Below, piece after piece: positions 21,027 through 30,975 of a stretch of 64,000 bases of DNA. The notes beneath the pieces are model-generated. The model did not search any database and was not told the origin of the DNA. It was given only the letters and a program-made list of their open reading frames with translations. Every line of letters starts with the position of its first letter. Position 1 is the stretch's first letter. The translations under genes were made by a program, and so were the position numbers. Source of the stretch: Adiantum capillus-veneris (Eukaryota > Streptophyta > Polypodiopsida > Polypodiales > Pteridaceae); the NCBI GenBank assembly GCA_014529385.2, contig CM043953.1, positions 63,177,872 through 63,241,871 of the forward strand, in the 5' to 3' direction.

Positions 21027-22029
21027 GTGCCCATAGTACATTTGGAGACATTTTTAGCCATAGCCAAAAATTGCTTGAAGCACAAGGACACTTCGACTTA
21101 GTTTTAAGTGGATATTCCCATGCATGCCTGGAGTAATCATTAATGAAAGTCACAAAGTATAGGTAATTGTCTAAGGACAGAGTTTGCACAAGCCCACAAA
21201 CATCACTATGCACAAATTGGAATCTTCATGTAGCCCTTACTGAACCATCCTTTGGAAACTTTGAATGTTGCATTTTACCCAAAATATATCCTTCACAAAC
21301 ATGCTTTGAAGGTGCTTCAAGAGGTGGCAAAGGAGCAACCATATAAGATTTTTGTAAACACAACAAATTGGCTAATTTCAGATGCCCAAAATGTGCATGC
21401 CAAAGTTTTGCATCTGAAACAACCTTTGAATCCACAACTGCATTTTCAAAAAAATTCCCACACTTGTCATACAAAGTGAGCTTATACAACCCACACACAA
21501 AATGCCAGATGCAACAATTTTATCACCAAAACCGAGTCCATAAATTGTACATCTATCATCCACAAATTTGACAACAAGACCAAGTCTAGCAAGTGCAAAT
21601 ATAGACAAAATGATCTTTTTGATCCCATGTACACAAAGTGCATCAACAAGTGTGAAAGAACTGCCATTCCTAGCATGAGCACAATCTTTTCAACTCCCTT
21701 GATTGGATAAGAGGCATTGTTGGCATGAGTGACTGTATTCCCATGAGGGACAGACTCAAGAAAGGTAAGGAAGTCATGCTGTGAAGTGATGTTCTTTATA
21801 GAACCCCTATCAAAATACCACACATGTGAATTTGCATCCACTGACATAGATGCATCATGGATAGAAGGATCATAAGTGCATTCTACGCTACATGCCCACT
21901 CTACATCTAGATCAGCATCACAATCTCCTTTCACAGAAGATTCTGCAATAGCTACACTTGTACTGGAACCAAACTCTTTCTTCTTGGCCTCTTTTGCCTT
22001 CAATATAGGACATTGCTTAATCAAGTGCA
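21027..22029 (-). pseudogene. D1 integrase start, GAG-pre-integrase and protease
   Basis: Minus strand. 22029-21700: protease VWYFDRGSIKNITSQHDF (D-S-G changed to D-R-G) and NASYPIKGVEKI. 21608-21378: ARLGLVVKFVDDRCTIYGLG. 21498-21226: KLWHAHFGHLKLANLLCLQK and CEGYILGKM, ending at a TGA (21226-21228). 21213-21027: SDVCGLVQTLSLDNYLYFVT. The TGA is at the same codon as in element C (43371-43373). Confidence 0.85.
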
Positions 22030-22477
22030 TTAGGGATAATTTGGACTCACAAAGGGGCCTTATAAGGAGTTTGACTTCCTCTCTCGTGTCTAAAATGGGC
22101 GTGCGGTAAATTTTTTGCAAATCAATTCTAAACTTGGCGGAGATTTGGCAGTTAGAATTTACTCTTCAAGATCTTTCTATTGATATATAGCACACCACGA
22201 GATTCCTCATATTTTGAAAGATTCTATTTTTGATTCTCTAGATTCTAGATGGAGTTGTCACATCACAAGAGAATAAAAAATAGAATCTTTCAAAATATGA
22301 GGAATCTCATGGCGTGCTATATATCAATAGAAATAGCTTGAAGAGTAGATTCTAACTGTCAAATCTCCACCAAGTTTAGAGTTGATTTGTAAAAATTTTA
22401 CCGCACGCTCGTTTTGGACATGAGAGAGGAAGTCAAAGTCTTTATAAGGCCCCTTTGTGAGTCCAAATTTTCCCTAA
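22030..22477. mobile_element. 448-bp foldback MITE inside D1 gag
   Basis: Left arm 22030-22225 and right arm about 22270-22477 are inverted repeats nearly 200 bp long, with outer ends TTAGGGATAATTTGGACTC and its near complement. The arms match at roughly nine of ten bases by eye. The D1 gag sequence (compare C near 44175-44215) continues on both sides, so this is an insertion. The target duplication is not clear (TGCA left, TGATCA right). No coding capacity. Confidence 0.88.
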
Positions 22478-23270
22478 TGATCATTGGCCTTGCAATAATG
22501 GCAATGCATCTTCTTCTTTTCTTTTTCCATAGAATTTCTAGCTGAAGGGCTGCCAGTAGAAGCATTAGAAACATGTGATTTACCACTCATGGAAGAACCA
22601 TGAGAAGTGGCTACGTTGTTGTACCACTTTTTCTTTGAGCAACAACAAAAGCCTGTTCAACTACACATTAATTGGCCCTGCTCTTTCTTAAAAGTGACTC
22701 TTGCAACAACAATGTGCATAACGCATCAAACTTGACAACATAAGGATTTCCTTGGGTCATAAGTCTCCAAGTACTAGCAAAAATTTGGTAAGAGTCTGGT
22801 AATGCATCAAGAACAGTCTGCACAAGTGAACTATCAGAAATGACTTTGCCTACAAAAATGAGTTACTCATTAATTTTGTTGATACTAGCAAGGAAATTTT
22901 CCATGTCATCCTCCTCATGCATAATCTTCAATTCCAGCTCTTTATGCAGTAATGCAATTTTAGCCTCATTGCCACTTGCATAAGGACTAGCAAGAATATC
23001 GCAAGCTTGTTTTGTTGATTTAGCTGAACAAATGTGAGGAGTAATAGTGTGCTTCATAGTTAACACTATAATTGCATGCGGTTGCGCATCTTTAATATCC
23101 AAAGGAGCCTATTCAACCGTAGGCAAGATAGTTCTAGTTGCAACAATCTTGCCACCAAAACCTGCAACAACATACTCAGCAACGCTTGTATCCACAAAAT
23201 CCGGACATACATCAATGCCCTGCACAACATTCCAAATGCCCTTTGACACAAGAATATGTTTCATCATGTG
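22478..23270 (-). pseudogene. D1 gag
   Basis: Minus strand, strongly decayed relative of the gag of C. Clear part 23102-22863: DIKDAQPHAIIVLTMKHTI, CDILASPYASGNEAKIALLH and KIMHEEDDMENFLASINKIN. The rest aligns with C gag only at the DNA level. Confidence 0.8.
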
Positions 23271-24141
23271 ATGCTGATCTAGATGTAGGGCAACACATTT
23301 ATCATTGTTTTATACTTTGATGAAGATGATAAGTTTGAGCATGGTGAAGAAGATGATGATCTTGAATATAATGAAGAAGGAGATGCTAAAACAGTGGGAG
23401 AGACAAAAATTTGAATTTGCAAAAGGGAATGAGAGGGAAAGAAGACTAAGTGGGAGAACCTTTCTTGAAAGCAACATTTTAAAAAGACAATGGGAATAGT
23501 TTTGCCTAGCAATCATGAAGTGTCATGTGCACCAACCTGACAAGCCAGAGATTCACCCTGTATTTTTGAATCCACAAATTATATTTTCATTTTCTAAAAT
23601 GAAAACTAATATTCTCTCTCTAGAATTTCTCATAGGAAAAAAGTGATCTCAAACTTCCCATAATGGGACTCTATGTGTGCTTCCATGTGGAATCTATCAA
23701 TAAGCACTCATGGGTCTCCTCACAATAACAAACCTCTAATTGTGAGACAGCTTACTTCGAGAAATCATCAAACTGTAAGAGCCGAATGATATGAAAAGCT
23801 TTCTCCTTGCCTTTATCTTGGTCCTTTTTCTTGCCCTTAGCTTTATCCTACCCCTTGGTCTTGACTGGAGAATTCTTCCACTTTGTATGCTAGTCTGAAA
23901 GTAATGAGAGCACAAATGTTGTATATTAGTCATTTTTAATCTACAACAAAGATAGACCCTCTAGGACCCTTCACATTTTTGGCAGACCTTGTATCAAAAT
24001 AAAGAGGCTTCCATTTTTATTGAGAGGGGTAATGGTAAGAGTGATTGTTCTTTGAATCCACCTCCCAAGTACTTCTCATCAACACCATAAACTAAAGCTT
24101 TTTAGGTCACATCTTCCACCATCTTCAAATGAAAATATTTC
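23271..24141. other. Spacer between D1 and D2
   Basis: AT-rich. One frame at 23308-23400 reads a short acidic stretch (FDEDDKFEHGEEDDDLEY), possibly an old coding remnant, with stops soon after. Nothing else recognised. Confidence 0.45.
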
Positions 24142-25430
24142 AGTGTAAACTATGAGGCATGTATGTCAATTGCTGCAGATGCTAATGTGTGGTACTTTGA
24201 CAGTGGTGAAACAAAGCATATTACCTCTCATCGTGAATTGTTTACCTCTCTCGAGGATGTCCCTCATAGAAATACAGTCACTTGTGCAAACAATGCCTCT
24301 TATCCGGTCAAGGGAGTTGGAAATATTGTGTTGACTATTGCAACTGGTAGTTCTTTCACACTTGTAGATGCACTTTATGTACCTAGGATCAAGAAGAACC
24401 TTTTGTTTGTATCTACACTTGCTAGACTTGGCCTTGTTGTCAAATTTGTGGATGACAGATGTACAATTTATGATCTCAGTTTTGGTGTTGAAATTGTTGA
24501 ATCTGGCATTTTATGCTGTGGTCTTTATAAGCTCACTTTGTATATGACAAGTGTGGGCAAAAATTTTCAAACGTAGTTGTGGATTCAAAGGCTGTTTTAG
24601 ATGGAAAATTTTGGCATGCATGTTTTTGGGCATCTGAATTTTGCTAGTTTACTGCATTTGCAAAAATCTGATGTGGTTGCTTCTTTGCCACCTCTTGATG
24701 CACATGTGAAGCATGTTTGTGAAGGTTGTATTTTGGGTAAGGTGAAGCGTTCAAAATTTCCAAAGGATGGTTTAGTAAGGGCTACATGCAAGATGCAGCT
24801 TTGTGCATAGTGATGTTTGTGGGTCCATGCAAACTCCGTCCTTTAGAAATTACGTTTACTTCATGACTTTCATTGATGATTATTCTAGGCATGCATGTGT
24901 ATATCTGCTTTAAGCTAAGTCCAAAGTGTTTATGTGCTTCAAGTAATTTTTGGCTATGGCTAAAAATGTCTTTAAATGTACTAGGGACACCCTTCGTTTT
25001 GATGAAGGAGGGAGGGGAGTATATATCTCATGAATTTAATGCATTTTGGGCTAGTCATGGGATAAAACACCAATGCACCTTGTCGTAAACACCTGAGCAA
25101 AATGGTGTTGCTGAAAGGAAAATCAAGTCGCTTATGGAGATGGCACGATGTATGGTCAAGAGTCAAGCTTTTCCACATTTGTTTTGGCTTGAGGCCATCA
25201 TGTGTGCTAATTAACAAGTGTCCTATGAAAGCTTTGACATCCATGACTCCTTATGAAGCATGGCATGATCAAAAGCGATCTATTGATTGCATGCACATTT
25301 TTTGTTGTTTGACTTATGCTTTGGTGCCATAAAGACACGGTAGAAACTTGGATGATAAGGCTGTCAAATGAATTTTTGTTGGTTCTAGTGCTAAAAGCAA
25401 AGGTTACAAGTTGTACCATCCACAAAAAAA
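24142..25430 (+). pseudogene. D2 protease and integrase
   Basis: 24163-24576: ANVWYFDSGETKHITSHREL (protease D-S-G present), NASYPVKGVGNIVLT, DALYVPRIKKNLLFVSTLAR. 24601-24810: LNFASLLHLQK, KHVCEGCILGKVKR. Then integrase pieces in shifting frames: FIDDYSRHAC, EGGEYISHEFNAFWASHGIK, EQNGVAERKIKS, EAWHDQKRS. Confidence 0.87.
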
Positions 25431-27539
25431 GTGTATCTTGGTTTCACGGGATGTTGTCTTTGTGGAGGATTTAGTAATGTAAGCTCAAGTGAAATTTATG
25501 ATAGTTTGTTGCCTCTTTTCAATGGTGGCAATTTGAATGTAAATTCAAATGAGGAAAATGTACAACCTTTGGGAAATTCTAAAAATGTTACAATTGATGT
25601 ACATGATGTGGAAAGGGCTAAGAATGAGCAGGCTAGAGGTATGTCAAAATGGTTGCTGCATACTTTGTGTGATAGTAAACTGAATGCACCTTTGTCTAGT
25701 TGTACTCATTTAGGTTCTCACCATGCATCTTATGCATTAAATTGTTATTCTTTGGTTGTTTCTAGCTTATGTGATGTTGAGGAACCTCTGTATTTTGATG
25801 AAGCACATAATTCAAAAAATTGCATGGCTGCCATACAATTAGAATATGATGCACTAATAGAAAATGTCGAATGGACTTTATGTGATTTGCCTCCTGGAAA
25901 AAAGGCCATTGGTACAAACAGGTTTACAAGTTGAAACATAAGATGAATGGTGAGATTGATCGCTATAAGATGCTCTGCACAATAGAAAGGCATAGATATG
26001 AAGAGACTGCTTCTGCCAAGCGTTGTATGACTAATATGCATTTTCTATGTGCATTGGAAACTCATTTTGGATGGGATGTACATCAATTAGATGTTGTTAC
26101 TTATTTCTATAAAGGTGACATATTTGAGGAAGTTTAGGTAACGTAGCCTTGCGGTTTTGGCATTAAAGGGTAGGAAGATAAAGTTTGCGCATGCGAGAAA
26201 GCTTTGTATGGGTTGAAGCAATCTCCTCATGCTTGGTATGAGAAGGTTGACACTCATTTGGTCAAACGAGGATTTTGTAACAGTCCAATAGAAAGCACAT
26301 TGTATGTAAAGCATGAGGGTGATGTACTTCTCATTGTCGTTCTCTATGTGGATGATTTGCTAATTATTGGACCGAATGAGAGACATATTTCTGAATTTAA
26401 GGCGGATTTGAATGCTACTTTCATTGGGGTTGTTGCATCATTATTTGGGAATACAGTTTAAGTAGTGTGATGGTGGTATTGCCTTGTGTCATAAAAGTTA
26501 CATAGAGACATTTCTATGTAAGTTTGGACTTGAGGATTGCAAACCTATTTCCACTCCCATGAAAACAAGTTTGAAATTGATTCTTCATGATGCTGGTGAC
26601 CCTATCGATGTCACTCTTCACCAAACTGTTGTTAGCTGCCTTATTTATGTACTCGGGGGGTCACTATGTGTAAAACTAGCATATCACGTGCGTTCAAGAC
26701 ATGTTTGTAAAACCTCTATCTGTGAATTTTGTTAGGAATATAATGTACCCTTTTCTTTTAAAATCTGTAAGTTTTTTTCAAATTTGAAAAAAAGAAGCCC
26801 TTCTGTATATATATTTTTGTAAGTTTCAAGTACTTTAAATACCCTTCTGTTGAATTCACGTGATAGGTTACAATTTTATTAGATAACCTCCCCGGGTTTA
26901 TGTATGCAATATGAGGCCGAATATTCAGTTTGTAGTCTCACAAGTTAGCAGCTTCATGCATATCCCAGGGTCTAAGAATTGGCAAATTTTCAAAGGTATT
27001 TTTTGCTACTTAAGTGGCACTTTACATCTTAGCTTGTTTTATCCCAAGGGGAGATCATTGCCGCCAAATTTACATGCTTTTTTAGACTCAGATGAGCTGG
27101 TTGTTTTGGCACATGAGTGTCCACAAGTGGTTTTTGTTTCATGATTGAGAGTTCATGCAAATCATGGTTGAGAAAGAAGCAACCTACTGTGGCCACTTCC
27201 AGTTGTGAGGCTAAGTACATGGAAGTCTTCATAGCTACGGTTGAATGTATATGTCTCAGATGCCTTATGTGACTGATTTGGTTGTTGGATGGTGCCAACA
27301 TCATCTACATTGATTGTCAAAGCACATTGGCAGGTGCGAGGAACCCATTTTTCCATGCTTGCACAAAGCACATAGAGTTTCATTATCGCTATGTCAGGGA
27401 GAGACTCTTAGCAAGACATATTAGCTTGGCTTATGTGCCAACACAAGACAACCTCGTAGATCTTTTCACAAAGGATTTGTCTTATAAGAAGTTTGAAGCT
27501 TTCTGCAAAGGTTTTGGCTTACTCCCCTTTGTGGACTGA
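25431..27539 (+). pseudogene. D2 reverse transcriptase and RNase H
   Basis: 25431-25934 is the integrase-RT linker with WTLCDLPPGKKAIGTNRF. 26041-26137 has HFGWDVHQLDVVTYFYKGD. 26204-26461 has MYGLKQSPHAWYEKVDTHLV and VLYVDDLLIIGPNERH (YVDD intact). After the MITE, 26911-27144 has MRPNIQFVVSQVSSFMHIPG and 27282-27539 has TKHIEFHYRYVRERLLARHI to GFGLLPFVD and stop. RT is split by several stops. Confidence 0.87.
26652..26896. mobile_element. 245-bp hAT-like MITE
   Basis: Flanked by the 8-bp direct repeat TTTATGTA (26644-26651 and 26897-26904). Ends CTCGGGGGG and CTCCCCGGG form short imperfect inverted repeats. Removal restores the C-family RNase H reading (LIYV / MRPNIQ). 8-bp duplications are typical of hAT transposons. 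No coding capacity; the class is inferred from the duplication length. Confidence 0.8.
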
Positions 27540-27606
27540 TCATGTCCTCAGGGCATGGCACTTCCCTATACTTTATATGCTAGCTCTTGTTCATCACATC
27601 ACTCCT

Positions 27607-27616
27607 AGGGGGAGTT
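27607..27616 (+). other. Polypurine tract of D2
   Basis: AGGGGGAGTT directly before the 3' LTR start TGTTACC. Confidence 0.8.
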
Positions 27617-27845
27617 TGTTACCATATACATGTGGTAGTGATGTGCGTGAGCAGATTAGGACCGTCAAGGCAATTTTTTCCTCACTAGAAGTTTTTTTTC
27701 CCCGTGCATTGTATATACGCCCATTACTCTAGGGCTATCTAATTTTTCCATTGCACATTAAGTAATACTACTATCTGTTGTGTGCCTTGAGTTTCCTTTG
27801 TTTTCTCCAAGTTGTGTGTGTTTCCCTGCAACCCTATTTCCAACA
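27617..27845 (+). repeat. 3' LTR of D2
   Basis: TGTTACCATATACATGTGG to CCCTATTTCCAACA; reverse complement of the C LTR family. Contains TTGTATATACGCCC, the likely TATA region of this family. Confidence 0.87.
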
Positions 27846-27879
27846 AGTTTTTGTTCAACAACAAGTATTCAATGTCTCT

Positions 27880-28075
27880 CCTAATGCACACAAGTCCACT
27901 TGTGGAGACCGCTTCCTTGTTGCATTCACACCCTCTTGTAACTAAGACATGCAGATCCACTTGTGGACACCGCTTCCTTGTTGTATTCACAATCCTCTTG
28001 TAACTGATGCACATAGGTCCACTTATGGAGACTGTATCCTTGTTGCATTTACAGTTCTCTCCCCAAAATTGGAGG
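27880..28075. repeat. 61-bp minisatellite, three copies
   Basis: Units built on TCCACTTGTGGAGACCGCTT followed by CCTTGTTGCATTCAC and CTCTTGTAACT start at about 27894, 27955 and 28017. The third copy is the most diverged. The unit contains the palindrome CCACTTGTGG. Confidence 0.88.
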
Positions 28076-28787
28076 TTTGATATCTCTTGGATAAAGGAAA
28101 ATATAAAATACTAGTTTGAATTTTTATGGACCTCTTTTGAGGTTTTACCACCTTCAATAGAAGTCATGGAGTGATTGGCTGCTAGCTACACCATAAAGTC
28201 GTCCACCACCTTAGTAACTTTTTGCATTTGAAATTTAGTGATTCAAAAATATCATAAATCAATGCAAGCTAGAAGATTATTGGAAACTTGCAGATTGATC
28301 AATCCATGATCTTTATTGAAGTCATCATTCCGAGTAGATTCTAACATATTGGCATCATGTGTTGGTGGAGGTAGATCTGGCTACGATAATTAAAACAATG
28401 ATCCTTTATTGTTTGTTGATTGGACCACATCAAATCAAGTCTAATCTAGAAGCAAATAATAATCACTAGGTTGGAAAACCACCACTGCATTGTATATGTT
28501 GTGGTACAATCCTAAACAATTAACGAGACGAATTGTGCAAAATCTAAAATTGCTTATGTGAACTGCTTCTCAACAATCCTCTTGTAATCAATTTGTCACT
28601 CAATAACCCTCATGCAATAAGCGACTTTGAAAAAGAAATACATAAGAAGCTCAAGCATCCAAGAATGGCAAGAAAATTGTGTGCCAAAGGGAGAAAAGAT
28701 TACCATGAGAAGAGGTTGTTGTGAGCTCTAGAGGCCATTTTGGCCCTTGATCTAGAAGTGACAAATGATGCACATGCGAGAGAGAGA

Positions 28788-28820
<33 letters not shown>

Positions 28821-29229
28821 TTTTGGGCTTGAATATGGTGAAGAGTGTTTGTTAATGTCAATATTGTCTATCACACACAAAGACAACTGCAAAGAGAAAG
28901 ATTAAAAATAGTTGGTTCAATACCATTGCAAGGATGGATGCATGGCCTTGCACCACCTATGGACTTTAAACTAGGGCTATGAATATATAGAAATCTCTAC
29001 ACAAATAGCTCCCTGTTTAGGGCCCTTACCTTTAGGAGGACCTTTATATTTGGAAGTGTCAAGAGCCAAACCTTTAGCATTAAGATTCATGCATGTGGTA
29101 AGGGTTTTGCCTTAGGTTTTGGAGCATCTTTGTGTTTGGATCATGAAGCTTACAAGGCCATTGAGACGTTTGCTCTAGATGGAATTGCGGTAGGGCGGGG
29201 GGCACTCTAGAGTTGTTCGTGGTCTGCGG
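28076..29229. other. Anonymous DNA with a long G run
   Basis: No gene recognised. Mostly AT-rich, except the (GA)5 and G30 tract at 28780-28819. Confidence 0.5.
28790..28819. repeat. Run of 30 consecutive G
   Basis: An (AG)n stretch passes directly into 30 G residues. Such a run can fold as G-quadruplex and is unstable; its length may be partly an assembly or sequencing estimate. Confidence 0.9.
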
Positions 29230-29745
29230 TGTCGGGGGATATGTATTCGACACGTGGGCCGGGCACGCGCCGGGGGCCTCTGGCTGTGAGAGGTGTGAAA
29301 GAGAGAGAACAAGAACAACAGATGCAACTGACTCTGACAATCACCGCAATCATCAATTAATTGAATATTACTTTGAGTATAACTTAATCCTTAGCCAAGG
29401 CGGACTGCTAACAGTGCCTTCACTTGGACCATCTTCTAACTAGGAGTTTAAGCTCTCGTTTACAGGATTAACCGGACCTCTGTTAACGACACCGGACTTA
29501 ACAAAATGCTAATTCAATCTCTAATGGATGACGATGATGGATTTTTTCTCTACCACTTTATCTGCTTCAAATACCTCGCAGATTCTCCAAGATTCGCCCT
29601 TTTAAGCCGCATCTGGCATACACTAATCATTAAGCTTGGCCTGTTATCAAGCCCTGATCACTTCCCACTAAATGTGTAGGCTTCAAAGAATCTTAGCTTG
29701 CATTTGTCTGCTCTTTTCTCTTCATGGCAGCGGAGCTGCACAACA
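29230..29745 (-). repeat. 3' LTR of element E
   Basis: TGTCGGGGGATATGTATTCG to GAGCTGCACAACA. It matches 37794-38155 and 39882-40031 of the right repeat in order, with scattered differences. Confidence 0.85.
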
Positions 29746-29757
29746 TCCACCCCCTTT

Positions 29758-30357
29758 GAACGTGCACAGCCTCCGGTCTGTGCCAACAACACTTCAATCA
29801 ACATCTGCTACGGGTACCTTAAGCTCTTTCCCATCATCAGACTCACGTAACTGGTAAACATATGAAAAATGAAATAAGGCTTATATCCTGTCATCAATGT
29901 TCTAGCTTAATCATTAGGTAGTTGTCCATCAAAAATCTCTGAATTGTATCTGCCGTATCTTCAAAGCATTCAATCATGGATAACTTGTTTAGTGAACCTC
30001 GCCAGACTCAAGTGCTCCAGTTAATGATGCACACGGCTTGACCATTAAGCTCTCTTTAAGGAACCCTATCAAGCTCAAGTACGCCTTACTTTGTCTGCAA
30101 ACGGAATGGCCGTCAAGTCCTTTACCTCAAGTTTTGGTAGCAGAACCAACTCAAAAGATGTAAAGATACTTCAACAATTGTCCAAAGAAGTCAGCTGGAA
30201 GCCAGCCATGTAATCTTATTGAATGCATAACCAAAACTCTCCTGACTCATCATAAATCTAGAAAAAAAAATCTTGTACCATGCAACCTGCTACAACAGAT
30301 AACTGGTACTCTTGAAATCTGCAACTTTGGAATCCCAATCATGCATATCTGAATACA
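29758..30357. other. Element E non-coding 3' region
   Basis: About 600 bp between the ORF end and the polypurine tract. No recognisable coding sequence; probably 3' untranslated. Confidence 0.55.
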
Positions 30358-30667
30358 TCAAGTCTCTGTTAAAACTTTCTTCATTAGGCTCAAAGATGCA
30401 TCAGAAAACAATTCTCTATCTCGTAGAGGCTCAAAATCAACTAGTGCATCATCTAACAACTGCATCAGATCATCATCGACTGCATATGAAAAAACTTTCT
30501 CATGCATGAATATAGATTGATTGGTATCCTTAGCATCTGTATTTGAGAACCCTTCCAAATCTTTGTCCAATAAGCACATAAGGTTTAGGTCCACTGCTAG
30601 AGAAGGTTCCTCCATCTTGCAGATCTCAGGTTGCTGCAGTAACCCCACATATGACATGCATACTAAA
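30358..30667 (-). pseudogene. Element E ORF, C-terminal part
   Basis: Minus strand from the F insertion point: VCMSYVGLLQQPEICKMEEP, LAVDLNLMCLLDKDLEGF, VDDDLMQLLDDALVDFEPL, ending VLTET and stop. Acidic, leucine-rich, no known domain. At the DNA level it joins 36234-36321 across element F, so F landed in a coding region of E. Confidence 0.6.
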
Positions 30668-30672
30668 CGTAT
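30668..30672. repeat. Target duplication CGTAT of Copia F (left)
   Basis: CGTAT at 30668-30672, repeated at 36229-36233 directly outside the right LTR. Confidence 0.95.
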
Positions 30673-30891
30673 TGAAGTCGCGGAGCGGAGCGTGGGTCGA
30701 ATCTCTCTCTCACACACACACACAGTGAGCTTACACAGTACAGTACGCAGAGAGATGTTAGAAGGGTTATCTCCCAAATCCTTAGTATTCACAAAGAATA
30801 TGTTAGTATATACAAAGAGTTAGAGGTAAGTGAGTTAGGCGGGCGGCCGGCCATATCCGCATAAGAGGCCACTTGGGCTTTAATCCCAACA
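30673..30891 (-). repeat. 3' LTR of Copia F
   Basis: TGAAGTCGCGGAGCGGAGCG to TTAATCCCAACA. Contains a CT/CA microsatellite near its start. Confidence 0.96.
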
Positions 30892-30975
30892 ACCTCCCAC
30901 TTAAAGTCCAATGTGGCACTTTAAGTAACTGTAAATCTATGAACATAAATGTACAAAGATTTACATGGCTGCCAT

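Larger units (their letters stand above)
20697..23270 (-). mobile_element. Degenerate C-family Copia copy D1 (5' LTR missing)
   Basis: Minus-strand relative of element C. Order on the plus strand: 3' LTR (20697-20935), a jump at about 21026 that deletes RNase H and RT, integrase start, protease, a MITE insertion, and gag up to about 23270, where similarity to C stops just inside the gag start. There is no 5' LTR. Highly diverged from C. Confidence 0.85.
24142..27845 (+). mobile_element. Degenerate C-family Copia copy D2 (5' part missing)
   Basis: Plus-strand relative of C. It begins abruptly in the gag-protease junction, and runs through protease, integrase, RT and RNase H to a complete 3' LTR at 27617-27845. 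Many stops and frameshifts. A 245-bp MITE interrupts RT/RNase H at 26652-26896. Confidence 0.9.

Noticed and set aside
20697-27845. D1 and D2 as the two ends of one element
   Set aside because: They are in opposite orientation and both contain the protease-integrase region, so they are two copies.
15386-28075. Tandem repeats at 15386-15578 and 27880-28075 as CRISPR-like arrays
   Set aside because: Units are contiguous without unique spacers, and the DNA is eukaryotic.
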